A stretch of DNA of 64,000 nucleotides from Lepas anatifera (taxonomy: Eukaryota; Arthropoda; Thecostraca; Lepadidae): positions 1,563,001 to 1,627,000 of the forward strand of contig JAOTON010001929.1 of NCBI GenBank assembly GCA_034440635.1. The letters run 5' to 3'. Numbering within the stretch: the stretch's first letter is position 1; every line of letters begins with the position of its first letter. Below, piece by piece: positions 48,640-59,782 of the stretch. A program made the translations under genes and the position numbers. The notes below the pieces were generated by a model. It was not told where the DNA came from, searched no databases, and worked only from the letters and a program-made list of their open reading frames with translations.

Positions 48640-48841
48640 GATACAACTACACGGGTGAAAAGGTGACGGTGGTGGGCTGGGGGCGAACGTCGGAGGGGGT
48701 GGCACCGCCAACCTCCTGCAGGAAGTCCTGCTGCCGGTCTTTTCCAACGCCGAGTGCAGGAAGCTCAAGTACGAGGACGACGAGATTACCAACAACATGC
48801 TATGTGCCGGATACACACAGGGGAAAATCGACGCCTGTCAG
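48640..48841 (+). CDS. Serine protease exon 7: VVGWG to DACQ segment
   Basis: Acceptor CTTCCCACAG, phase 1 in, phase 0 out, donor CAG|GTGAGA. Reads GYNYTGEKVTVVGWGRTSEG, then the frame breaks at a run of five G (48695-48699). One extra G restores GGTANLLQEVLLPVFSNAEC, then NNMLCAGYTQGKIDACQ. The length of 202 is one short of that required by the phases, agreeing with one missing base. The Asp of DACQ is the S1-pocket residue (chymotrypsin position 189), predicting trypsin-like specificity for Arg/Lys. The Asn of NYT is a possible N-glycosylation site. A five-versus-six G run is a classic sequencing or assembly weakness, so inactivation is not proven. Confidence 0.9.
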
Positions 48842-50184
48842 GTGAGAAGTTCTTTTCAGCAGAGCTGCTGAAACAGCTCTGTTCCTTTTCGTCAATGGGT
48901 CAATGCAGTCGTATCAGTAAATGCGATCTTTTGATATTATTGTTTAGAGAGCTGTTGAGGAGCAATGAGGCTCTCAAACAAAGCAAACTGCGCTAGGGAA
49001 CCATCACCATTGAGTTGTGTACGTCTCTGATGTATCTTTCCTGAATCTGAATAAAATCAATGGTGTTACATGTTAAGGAAGGGACAAACCAACAGGTCCG
49101 TAGCCCTTTCCTTGGTAGAGATCCGACAAACAAATTGCGGTCATTTGTTTTTTTCTAATAAATGCAAGATCTTTTGTTTTTACATTTGTCTGGCCCGTAC
49201 ATCTAATCTTAATACGGTCTCTAACGCTAAAACAACATTGGGAAAGCTAACAAAGGTGAAAATGACAGAAGAACATCCAAATAATACTAGGTTATAACCA
49301 AATGCAAGTAATTCACGGTTGAACACTATTGTATTTATCCAAGGACGGCCAAATGCAGCCGAACAATGCATTCGGTCTTTGGGCTACCCCAGATTATTCT
49401 CTGACATTATCGTCAAGTCTGGATCATTTCTGGAATGACATCTCTCAGTAGGGATACCCATGTATCTGCACTTCCACAGCAAGCGGAGCGATCAATAACA
49501 AATAAAACATACGGGACTGACCTGGTTGAAGCTTCTCCGGTCTCCGTAGCAAGGTTCAGAATCTGGGTTCACTAAATACACAAATATATGAATTGTGACA
49601 CTAGTTTATACGTTGAGTTCTTGATACACAGCCCTCTATACCCCAACAAACCTGTGAGAAAAATGGAAATTCATGTTAACCATTACAGGATTCAACCGCA
49701 CCGTAAATTGATAGCATTTATTAACCAAAATAAAATAACAATCAGTCACATCAACTACAATTAAGCAACATTTTAGTAGACATGACCAATCAATACCAAT
49801 ACACTACTATTTTCAAATTATCGCCAATGCACCTTACCTGTCACACCACTCTCTCCCAAGGCCAGTCATAATCTGAACTCAACCTTTCCCCTCCCCGGCC
49901 ACTGCGCGCCCAGAGGTCACGCCGAGTCGCCAAAGGTCACGGTCCGTCCTCGGTAACTGCCCCGAGGCACTGTCTGCCGCCGGCTCAAGCGGGGGGAAGG
50001 GGAGGGGCGGCGTGGAGCGACACGATTGGGTGATTTGTTCGTAGGGTTATTAGGTAGATGCAGAGGATATCCGTCTACAATAATTGCCTTGGTTTCTGTA
50101 ATTTGCAGATTAGTTGTAGGAAGGCATTTGTTGTCCGTTAATATTGCATTTTCCATGCTTGAGAGTGTAAAACAGAAAGAGTGG

Positions 50185-50282
50185 TTTGGGTGGTGTAGGC
50201 GGTCAGCGCACGCGTTCGCCTCGACTCGTGGCACTCAGTATGTTCCATAGACTAGTTGTTGGTTTGAACCTACCCACCAGCA
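50185..50282 (+). repeat. tRNA-derived SINE-like sequence
   Basis: GGTGTAGGCGGTCAGCGCACG (A-box-like) and TTGGTTTGAACCTACCCACC (B box), with a longer middle than a tRNA. Confidence 0.45.
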
Positions 50283-51253
50283 GGATTTGGTATCACCCTC
50301 CTACTCTGCCATCTCAGCCAGTGCATGTTTTCTTTTTCGAAAATAGTCTATCTCTCTATGTTTTCACCAGTGTGTTTATTGCCTCAATTCTTATTTCCCT
50401 CTGTGTGTCCATATAAATATCCCAGGTAGGTACTGTAACATCATCTTGACTCTACCTCAACACTGCAGTCTACCTACATTTGAGTCAGTCAGTCAATGGT
50501 TTTTATTAGGCGTTCTGTGCATAGCACCTTGCCCGCCTCTAAAGGAGTGTGTGGGAGAATTTTGAATTTTGTGTGAGGGCAAGCTACGTTGTCTGTTAAA
50601 GCAAGGGAGTTATTTCAAGTAATGGGTGCAAGATGTTTTAGCTTGCAAATGGACGTCGTGGCAATGGCATAGCCATGCCAAGGGAGGTCTTTAATAAGTT
50701 TAGACCGCAGAGTGCGAAGGTTATTTCTGTGGTTGAAGACCTTAAATTTAGAATTTGAAATTTAGAATTTGGAATTTAGAATTTTGTGTGTCAGCTATTG
50801 ATGTCCGCTTGTATACGTTACTCGAAAACCTCCGTTAAATCAATAATTTCGTATTTTAGAAAGTGCGCTAAACACCTGGCCAGGGTGCCGCGAATTTACC
50901 CTGCAACCCGGAGGTGAAGTTGCAGCTCCCTCTCCGGCTGGGCAGCCGCCGCGCAGAGAAAGAAGTGTGAGAGGATAGTTAGATTGTTAGTAAGAGTATA
51001 GGTGTGGTTAGTATAGACCTGCAGTGAAGGTATCACTGCGGTGAAGAAAACTAACCTATCTAACCTAACCTGATTTCAAGTTAGCCTAACATAACCTATC
51101 CTTAGCCTACAATGAACCATTTAAAGGTTACAAAACTATTGTTTAAATTTCGCAGTGGATCATCTATGATTGGAAAATAGGCAAGTCCTAGTTTGGGGGT
51201 GCACCATGCACCCTCCATCATATATACTGGGAGTGGTGATTTATAGAAACTTT

Positions 51254-51560
51254 CTAGCCCGAGTCCTTTAGGAATGTAAAGACTTTTTCGAGTAGCTCAG
51301 GATGGTCGTTACCGAGCAGAGTTTTTAGGTCTACAGGGATGTTTTGGATTCGGCAGTAATCTAGCATGGGTTGCCGATGGGTATTGTGCTGGGGACAATC
51401 GATGAGAATGTGATAGGATTCTCCATTGCGTCGCAGGTACCACAGGTACCCGCGTTCCAATAGGCATTTAATTTTGTGTGTCCATTTCTGAGTCTGGTTA
51501 GAATAACCTCGCGCCGGCGACTCTTTTGGTTGGAACTGGGCCAGTAGCCGATGTTAGGCT
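51254..51560 (-). pseudogene. LINE C-terminal zinc-finger-like region
   Basis: SRRREVILTRLRNGHTKLN, a CGTC pair, then in a shifted frame YHILIDCPQHNTHRQ and a Leu-rich end (DLKTLLGNDHPELLEK). This matches the Cys/His-containing tail after RNase H in such elements (R.G.T.L, C..C, E.H.L..CP.....R). Confidence 0.75.
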
Positions 51561-51683
51561 TGATATAGAATAGGTGGGCGCTGTGGTTTGTAGTCCAGTC
51601 ATTTTGAATTTGCTTCCGGATGGTGTCCTGAGGAGAGCTTTGCTATCGTCTCCAAACCACGTTAAGGGTGCGATCTCTAAGTT

Positions 51684-52070
51684 CTAGGGACTTTTTGCCT
51701 GCTCGTCGGCCTTTTCATTTCCTTGAATTTTGAGTGGCCCGGGATCCAAAGAAAAGAGACATCGGGGTATCATCGATACCTTTCTGAATATTGCTATAAC
51801 GTGGTGGTTGGGGTTGACTACGTTACTGACGGCCTGCAGGACAGATTTAGAGTCTGAACAGATGACGGCTGAGTTGATATTTTGGGTTCTGATTATGGCT
51901 AATGCATTTAGGATGGCAACAGCCTCGGCTGTGAAGATGGAGCAGTTGTCCGAAGTCTTTTCTGAAGGCAAATATTTTGCCCCAGATGCCGAGGCCTACT
52001 TTATCGCCTATTTTGGAGCCGTCTGTAAATATAAAGTCTTGTCGGCGTTACAAGATTGGAATTCTAGGAA
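51684..52070 (-). pseudogene. LINE RNase H domain, frame-shifted
   Basis: YIFTDGSKIGDKVGLGIWG carries the first RNase H Asp (TDGS). After a frame shift, CSIFTAEAVAILNALAII gives the Glu, VICSDSKSVLQAV the second Asp, and IQGNEKADEQAK the last Asp region. All four landmarks are in the expected order but not in one frame, so it is inactive here. Confidence 0.85.
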
Positions 52071-52461
52071 TTTCTGGGAGACTTCTTCCTCTGTGAAGTC
52101 TGTTTTACGGGAAGTAAAAGAAATTCCACTTCGGGCTCTTTCCGAGTCCAAAAGCGGGAGAGTGGGGGTTTGCCTATTGTTGCTGGCAGTGCAAGATTGA
52201 GGCTTTCCAGGGTTTTCGCTACTCTGTGCTTAAATGGGGGCCACTTCGCGAGTGGCTTTATTTGCTCGTCTGGGATGGGCAAAACATTGTTTTGCCGGGA
52301 GGTTTTCGGTGGATTGGACCTTAATGTAGTAAGAAATAAGCTGGGCGTCGCGTCTTGTCTGCATGGGCATAGCCCGCTATCAGTTAGCAGGCTGGTGATG
52401 GGGGATTCTCTGAGCGCGCCTGTGGCTGCCCGGATACTGGCATTTTGGACTCGCTCTAGCT

Positions 52462-52812
52462 TTAATTTATTGGTCTTGTTCGTCGAGTCAAAACGAACGA
52501 ATTATACTCGAGAATGGACCGAATCAGGGACTTGTAGAGCATAAGCAGGGTCTTTCGATCCCCGCCAAACTCTGTGCCGCCGAGCATGCGGAGAATGTTG
52601 ACTCGCTTTTGGCAGCTAGAGACGACTTTGGTGGTATGCTCATTGAAACTCAATCGGGAATCTAGGGTGACGCCCAAGAATTTGAAACTATTGGTGCATT
52701 CAATGGGTTTCCCGAGATTTGAGCCGTGGAGGGTCGTGTCTGGAATGCGCTCTGGCAAAGACAACGACTGATGATTTTTCCGCCGGAGTGATAGACCCAT
52801 TAAACTCACCAT
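52462..52812 (-). pseudogene. LINE RT C-terminal fragment
   Basis: Open for 116 codons. Contains GSNLGKPIECTNSFKFLGVT, LDSRLSFNEHTTKVVSSCQK and LYKSLIRSILEYNSFV, the block after the RT active site in LINEs (F.YLG...D..L....H, ..YK.LIR...EY). The FADD active site lies upstream in another frame. Confidence 0.88.
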
Positions 52813-53029
52813 TATCGATGTCGTTTAGCTATCCTGCAACTGCGTAGTTGCATGTTGAAATTCTGGTTCATTATACCGCCTGGTATCGATTGCGTGGCTT
52901 TCCAAATGGCGACATCGTCCGCAAAGGGAGTAATTTATTCCAGGCGGTGCTTTTGGCGAAGAGATCTACCTACATTTGATGTAAAACCGGCATTGAGGAC
53001 CCCGCCACCCCGTAACTAATCTACAGGCC

Positions 53030-53690
53030 ATCCTCCATGACTTGAGTCCGGTTGACGCCCGTGAATCGGTCTCCTAGCAACCGTGGCGTCGGCGGCGACT
53101 TTGACCCACTGCCTGCAGGGTAGGCTGGCCCGCTGTCGCGTCGACTTGCAGCTGTTGGCTGGGAAACGACACAGACGGACGCCGTCGTTACCAGCCGGTC
53201 TGGTGACGTCAAAAACCAACCAAAAAATCCGGTGCCACCAAATCCCCGCTTCTCTACTAAAAAGCATGGTGCCGATTTGTTATCAAATGTAGCTACTTCT
53301 GCTGACGTTTTTTGCCTACATCGTCACCAAAAAATGGCGCTTCACTTAAAACTGAGTCGAGTTTTTTTACAGCTGGCGGCGTTGGAGCGCTGGCCAGGCG
53401 TTTCCGGCGCGAATCGTGGTCACTTTCGCGTGACCGCCTTGCGATTGAGCCACGCCGCAAACGACGCGCCATCAGACCGCTCCGGTCCCCGCATCGTCGT
53501 CCGTCAGGCCAGCTCTGCTGACAAAAGTGAAATCTCACTCACACACGCAGGAGCTGGAGAGTTAAACTGCATCTGGGAGTCGTCGGCTGAGTTGATGATC
53601 ACAGTGTGTGACTGCTGTGTCGTCATTTCGACGCCGCGGGTGTTTTTACAGCCGGAGGACAGAACCGGAGGAATTCATGGATCAGTTCAA
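53030..53690. other. CpG-rich stretch with unexplained open frame
   Basis: Many CG dinucleotides and a 162-codon + frame (53232-53720), with shadows in other frames. No domain, splice pattern or start context is recognised. It could be an unmethylated regulatory island, an unknown gene's exon or a repeat. Left uncalled. Confidence 0.35.
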
Positions 53691-53756
53691 GTATGGAATA
53701 CAAACCACCAGCCGACTTGAACTCATTATGAAATATACAGCATTTTGTATCAGCAC

Positions 53757-53947
53757 CAGTGGCGGATTCACGACTTTATTGGGGGGGGGGGTTGGGTCTC
53801 CTGCCTTCCTCATCATGGCATCAGAATAGCGTCCGGCTATGCAGTTACTATGCATAGACACTCTGACATGGGGGTGCGCTTGAGCCCAATGATTCATTTA
53901 CATTCATTATAATATCATTATATAAATTATATTCATTGACGCCTATG
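53757..53947. mobile_element. hAT-like MITE (CAGTGGCGGATTC)
   Basis: CAGTGGCGGATTCACGA at the left and GACGCCTATG at the right, with a G run near the left end. It directly neighbours the element at 53964. The target duplication is not clear. Confidence 0.5.
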
Positions 53948-53963
53948 ATTCATTTACATGAAT

Positions 53964-54238
53964 CATAGGCGGATCCAGGGGAGGGGCAAAGGGGGGCATG
54001 TGCCCCCCGATCGACCCTCGGCATCCCCTGAAATGGTCACGGCGCCTCCTGAAAAGTCGATGGCGCCCCCTGAAATGCTACTTCCCATCCCCCCATGCAA
54101 AAATCGGCGCCCACCGATAGGATTTTGTGCCCACCTGATAGGTTTTGCCGGTCAAAAGTGGCACCCCCTTGTCCGGATGGTGCTCCCCGAAGGTGCCCCC
54201 AAGGTGCCCCCCGATCGACAACCCTGGATCCGCATATG
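53964..54238. mobile_element. hAT-like MITE (CATAGGCGGATCC family), complete
   Basis: CATAGGCGGATCCAGGGG and CCCTGGATCCGCATATG are inverted. Flanks ACATGAAT and GCATGAAT match 7 of 8. 275 bp; interior collinear with 6287-6559. Confidence 0.87.
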
Positions 54239-54277
54239 GCATGAATAAAAATGTTTTGAGGTTAACAGCGCACCAAT

Positions 54278-54436
54278 TTCCAAGATTATACGACGTCGCC
54301 GGATGTCACCTTGTTGTCATTGTCACTTGTTGTCACCTTGTCGTCAGATCAACTTATTCAGAGGCTCCGCTGCGACTTGAACCCGGGACCGGTGGCTGGG
54401 GGACAGGAACGCTATCCACTGAGCAACCAATCCCCA
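54278..54436 (-). mobile_element. tRNA-derived SINE, minus strand
   Basis: Reverse complement has CAGTGGATAGCG (A-box region), GGTCCCGGGTTCAAGTCGC (B box), GCCTCTGAATAAGTTGATC and GGCGACGTCGTATAATC. Same family as 11742-11937; a short TTGTCACCTTGT duplication lies in its body. Confidence 0.82.
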
Positions 54437-54708
54437 AAATGATTGTACATTATTCGGCACTTCAGTTGGCGTGTCACGGGATATGGGTAAATGCATAAAC
54501 TCATGCAATTGTTTTGTTTTAATGGTACCCCAGCCTGTATTGTGACATGTCATCGCTAGCCCACATCCTCTTGGTAAGGATTGTCGTGGACCAGATCTAG
54601 GGGCCGATCCGGCCTAATGGTTTAGGGAGGGTCAAACCCATGTCAGCCAGAAAAAGATCGCGGTAAAGGCGGTGCCTTTCGATTTTTTTCTCTTCTGTGG
54701 GAATTTCT

Positions 54709-55529
54709 TTAACACGCGCATCGACGGGGGTCTGAGCCACCTTTGCTTTAACAGGGGGGGGCAAGTACCTGCGCCCAACTAAGATCTCGAGAACAACGCT
54801 AGATAGAGAAAAACGGTAAACAATGTTGGGTAGCCCATCCACTTCTCTATCGAAAATATCTGAACCATTTTTTGTCAGGTCACATTTGAGGTCACTAGAG
54901 GTCAAAATATGCCACCGTAGGGATAACATGTAAATTAAGGTTTTCGGTCATTTCACCTGAACAAGTAAAGATAGAGCAAAACAATATATACTTCATGAAT
55001 CCTCGCAGCAAGCCGAATCGAATGATATATGACATGATCTTGCTAGGTCAAATCAATGATTTGACCTGACCTGAGGTCAGGTTAAGGTCAAATTAGATAA
55101 AATGCATATCATTAGAATTGCAATGACAAGGTAAATATAATGCAGTTAAAATACACGCTCTATCTCTATCTATTACTAAGTTATTCAGTTAGAACTATTT
55201 TCCCATGTATTTCCAATGAATAGGTCATGGCTGGTACCTGAGCTTAGGTCATCAATATAAAGAATACCGTAACACATTTTAGAGAACTCAGTAGTCTTAT
55301 TGTGTGATATGACTTTCAATCGGATAAGTTCATCCTGTTTTGACTTATGCTATCTTAAACTGTTTTTTTGAGGTCAGATCACTTGACCTGTACTGGTGAC
55401 CTGACCTGATATGAACTAACCTTAAAATTATAAAAAAGTTGTAAAAATGATCAAGGAAAAGGTATACCAAGTAAGGCGGTCCACGCACCGCCATTTTTGG
55501 TACCCACACCCCGTCAATGCGGGTGTTAC
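54709..55529 (-). mobile_element. TTAA-flanked AGGTCA-rich element, copy C (inverted)
   Basis: TTAA, CACGCGCATCGACGGGGG at one end; CCCCGTCAATGCGGGTG then TTAC at the other. Collinear with copy B in reverse. 821 bp, non-coding, same half-site clusters. Confidence 0.87.
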
Positions 55530-55734
55530 GTTTCAAAGAACTACATGCCAGACGGACAAAATACTTGGAACTATTTTTACTGACGGACACGTTTTCTCCA
55601 ACTGATCAATTTTGAAACACTGTTTTGCTTGGAGGGGGATTAAACAATGGGGCTTGTTCTTCTATTTCACTTTGGAAGAATGACCAGATTCCCTCCCCCT
55701 TCGGCCCATTAGATCCGTTCCTGACCACATCACA

Positions 55735-55870
55735 ACTCATTCAGGGACTCGCCGGGAATCGTCCCTGAAGCGGCCAAACAGAAACCCAGGACCTCTGGTT
55801 CCCACGATCTTTACTTTGATGGGAATCAGATAGGTCTCTGGCATGCGCTGAGTTAGCCTCTGCGCAGGGT
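55735..55870 (-). repeat. Possible SINE-like remnant
   Basis: The reverse complement reads GCAGAGGCTAACTCAGCG, an A-box-like start, then a long middle and GATTCCCGGCGAGTCCCTGA resembling the SINE B-box region. Weak. Confidence 0.25.
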
Positions 55871-56811
55871 CACACATAGTTGTCAAGCTCCGGTATTTCT
55901 GAACCTATTACTGATTTCCGATTTTTACCACGCCGTTTAATCCGATGTTCGGTCGCATAATTTGTTCCAGATGTTTTGTATTCAAGTAAATCAGCCGTAT
56001 TATCAAAGCAAATGATGAATCGGTAATATGTTACTATTTATGGGTAATATAAGAATGTGTTAGCCTGGTAATGAAAAATATATGGTTCAAATAGTTAACC
56101 TAAAATACAAGTATTGATAACGAGTTAAGAACCTTTTTGATCCATCTTTGAATCAGACTGGGGGATTTCTTGGCTTCTGATTGGTCAGTTTATGGATTGG
56201 AACATCTGGCAGGAGCGCAACTTAAATATGTGGATAGGCAAGGGAGCTGTCAGGTAAAACTTATTTCCGATCGTCCATCAATTAGAGGGGCTTGTATTTT
56301 TCTGAAAAATTTAGAAAATAAGCGAAGGAAAAGAGGAAATAAGCGTTCTTAAATTTCTAGATTTTTTTAACTAAGCACACTAGCGTCGACAAAATAACCA
56401 ATCAATGATTGTTGTCCGTGCACTTTAGAAGTTGGTGTTTCTGTTCCTCCGCTGTGTGCCGCGCTTTTCGTGCAACTGCTAGGCCATCAATACAATTTCA
56501 GCGAGGTAAACACACTGCATTAATATTTCTTTTTAGTGTCACAATACTCAACCAAGACATGGAAACCTCCGTCCACAAACCTTGACACAATGCCAGCGCG
56601 GGGGCGCACGGCGCTACAGCGCGGCCCGTGGACGGCGGCGGCGTCGTTTCAGACGTTCCCCGGCCACGCGTGGACAACGCTGGGTGTGCGACACTAGTTT
56701 CCATGTGAAACAATGACAAGACAATGGGAAAACAGAAAGTTTCACGGCCTCCGTTAAAAGAAACGCATCAGCACCGCAGTCCGGTCGCGACTAGCCACGG
56801 AGTCAGTTGTC

Positions 56812-57890
56812 AGTCTGGAGAGGCAGGCTGCTTAGTCTGGAGAGGCAGGCTACTTAGTCTGGAGAGGCAGGCTACTTAGTCTGGAGAGGCAGGCTACTTA
56901 GTCTGGAGGGGAATGGCTACTTAGTCTGAGGGGTTCGGCTACTTAGTCTGGAGGGTCCGTCTACTTAGTCTGGAGGGTCCAGCTACTTAGTCTAGAGGGT
57001 CCAGCTACTTAGTCTAGAGGGTCCAGCTACTTAGTCTGGAGGGTCCAGCTACTTAGTCTGGAGGGTCCGGCTGCTTAGTCTGGAGGGTTCGGCTACTTAG
57101 TTTGGAGAGGTAGGCTACTTAGTCTGGAGGTTCCGGCTACTTAGTCTGGAGAGGCAGGCTATTTAGTCTGGAGGGTCCGGCTGCCTAGTCTGGAGGGTCC
57201 GGCTACTTAGTCTGAGGGGACTGGCTACTTAGTCTGGAGAGTCAGGCTGCTAGTCTGGAGAGGCAGGCTACATAGTCTGAAAGGTTCGTCTACTTAGTCT
57301 GGAGAGTCCGGCTACTTACTTTGGAGGGTCCGGCTACTAAGTCTAAAAGGTTGGGCCACTTAGTCTGGAGGGTCCGGCTACTTAGTCTGGAGAGTACGGC
57401 TACTTACTTTGGAGGGTCCGGCTAATTAGTCTGCAAAGTCGGCTTCTTAGTCTGGAGAGGCAGGCTGCTTAGTCTGGAGCGTTTGGCTATTTAGTCTGGG
57501 GGTGGGGCTGGCTACTTAGTTTGGAGAGGCAGGCTACTTAGTCTGCAGGGTCCGTCTACCTTAGTCTGGAGAGTCCAGCTACTTAGTCTGGAGGGTCCAG
57601 CTACTTAGTCTGGAGGGTCCAGCTACTTAGTCTGGAGGGTCCGGCTACTTAGGCTGGAGGGTCCGGCTACTTAGGCTGGAGGGTCCGGCCACGTAGTCTG
57701 GAGAGTCCGGCTACGTAGTCTGAGATGGCTGGCTACTTAGTCTGGAGGGTTCGGCTGCTAGTCTGGAGGGTTCGGCTACTTAGTCTGCAGAAGCCGGCTT
57801 TTAGCCTGAGGAATCTGGATACTTAGTCTAATAAGGTAGAATAACTTAGTCTGCAGAAGCTGGATATTCAGTCTGAGGAACCTGAGTACT
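56812..57890 (+). repeat. 22-23-bp minisatellite (CTACTTAGTCTGGAGGGTCCGG)
   Basis: About 45 tandem units of ACTTAGTCTGGAG followed by a variable GGTCCGGCT, AGGCAGGCT or GGTTCGGCT part. Units of the AGGCAGG type cluster at the start, GGTCC types dominate later, and the end is degenerate. It stops about 12 bp before the TTAA element at 57903. Confidence 0.95.
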
Positions 57891-57902
57891 TATTTTATAT
57901 TA

Positions 57903-58754
57903 TTAACACGCGCATTGACGGAGGGGGCGGGTACCCGCCCCCTCGGGTTTTTTGGAGATAGCATAAAAACGGCGGTGCCTAGCGCCGCCGTACTTGGTAC
58001 ACCTTTCTCTCATCATTTTTACAATTTCTGTCAAAATTTTAAGATCAGGTCATCTCAGGTCAGGTCACCAGTACAGGTCAAGTAACCTGACCTCAAAAGA
58101 AGTTTAAGATAGCATAAGTCGGAACAGGGTGATCTTATCCGATTGAAACTGATATCACATAATAGGCCCACCGAGTTTTCCAATATATGTTCTGGTATTT
58201 TTGATATCGATGACCGAAGGTCAGGTACGAGCCATGACCTCTCCATTGGAAATACATGGGAAAAAATGGTTTGAACTGAATAACTTAGTAACAGATGGTG
58301 ATAGAGCGTTTATTTTAGCTTTATTATATTCACCTTGTCTTTGCAGTTCTAATGATATGCATTGTATCTAATTTGACCTTGACGTGACCTCAGGTCAGGT
58401 CAAATCCTTGATTTGACCTAGCAAGGTCATATTATATTTCATTTGGTTCGGCTTGCTGCGAGGATTCATATAGTTGCAGTTATTTTGCTCTATCTTTACT
58501 TGTTCAGATAAAGTTACCGAAATCCTTCATTTACATATTATCCCTATGACGGCATGTTTTGACCTCTAGTGACCTTAAATTTGACCTGACAAAAAATGGT
58601 ACAAATATTTTCGATGGAGAAGTGGAGATGAGCTACCCAACGTCTTTTACCGTTTTTCGCTACCTAGCGTGGTTCTTGAGATCTTAGGGGGCGGGTACCC
58701 GCCACCCCCCATCAAAGCGAAGGTGGCCCAGACCCCCGTCAATGCGCGTGCTAA
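57903..58754 (+). mobile_element. TTAA-flanked AGGTCA-rich element, copy D
   Basis: TTAA, CACGCGCATTGACGGAGGGG at the left; CCCCCGTCAATGCGCGTG then CTAA at the right. GCGGGTACCCGCCCCC next to the left end and GCGGGTACCCGCC near the right. 852 bp, collinear with copies A-C. Confidence 0.9.
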
Positions 58755-58852
58755 GGTCTCTCCCAACAGGCACACATGCCTTATAACAGGAAGTGATGGA
58801 GTGCATGTTTAGGGGATCCCCTCCACTGAGCCAGATGAGACAAAAATGGCGT

Positions 58853-58945
58853 ATTCCTGCAGTGGGAATTGAACCCACACTAATTCCTGTCTTCCCAGTC
58901 TGGAGACAAACGATGAAGCCACCAGGTCATTCCGCCCATTCATAT
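58853..58945 (-). repeat. tRNA-derived SINE-like sequence
   Basis: Minus strand: AATGACCTGGTGGCTTCATC (A-box-like) and GTGTGGGTTCAATTCCCAC (perfect B-box arm). The middle is longer than in a tRNA, and the adjoining TCCTGTTATAAGGCATGTG may be its body. Confidence 0.5.
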
Positions 58946-58998
58946 TACTTGGTACTTACATACTTAACTACTCTGAAGAAGTCATGCGCTTCAGGTTT

Positions 58999-59018
58999 AT
59001 ATATATATATATTTTATT
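58999..59018. repeat. Short (AT)n tract
   Basis: About eight AT units followed by a T-rich run. Confidence 0.8.
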
Positions 59019-59782
59019 ATTTTTTATAAGTTTTGGTTGTTTGGTGGCTGCTGGGTGGTCTCTAGTGGGTGCGGCCCGACCCCCAGCACTCCTATGGGGG
59101 TTATTTAGAGCCAGTTTACGTCCGGGCGGCCGCGTTCCGGTTGCCGCCGCTGCGGGTTATTTGGGTGCGACCCCGCTGCGCCGGGGGGATATATCCTCCT
59201 GGGGCTGGGTTATTGTTCATTTCTGACAGAGTGGTCAGTGAAAAGGCTTCGGGATGTGCAGCCGAAAACTACTTTTCACAGATGAGGTGAAAAGTAAATG
59301 AATTATTCAGCAAAGGGTTTAATAGTACTTAGGTGATAAAAATGGAGTTTTTCCTGGACTATATGTTTGTAACGTGGCCATTTTTGTTAAGTTATGAACC
59401 TTTGATGTTTGAATATTAGCCCATATTTGCTGATTTTTCCTATGAGATAATGGAAAAATAAACAAGAGATTCCAGAAATGGGGCTAGGGTGGAACAATAC
59501 AAATTCCCCTTTGGCCCTCGTAAATCTTTTTCCAAACTGCACACGCACATTATGCAGAGGGAGCCGTCTGGAGAAACCAAGTACTTATTGCTATTATGGA
59601 GAAACCGGCTACCTAGTGCTGTTCTAAAGAAGCCGGGTGTAAAAAGAATTGCACGACCAGCAACGTGGCTCTCAACGCCGGATTAAAGTGACACCTTCTT
59701 CAATAGTGGGAGGAGAAATAGAGACTTGTTACAGACGGCGTCCAAGACGATTCCATTCTCAATACACGGTGTATTTCCTAAT

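Larger units (their letters stand above)
51048..52945 (-). mobile_element. 5'-truncated LINE with RT and RNase H domains
   Basis: Read on the minus strand: RT active site LLPFADDVAIWKATQS (52914-52925 encode FADD), then NSFKFLGVTLDSRLSFNEHT in the RT C-terminal region, RNase H, a C-terminal Cys/His region, and a short 3' region ending in TTAGG-like units. RNase H points to the I/R1/Jockey-related groups (family knowledge). Several frame shifts and stops break it. It is cut just upstream of the RT active site, as 5'-truncated LINE copies usually are. Confidence 0.88.

Noticed and set aside
56812..57890. CRISPR array
   Set aside because: Units are directly adjacent, with no unique spacers, in a eukaryotic intron. 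This is a minisatellite.
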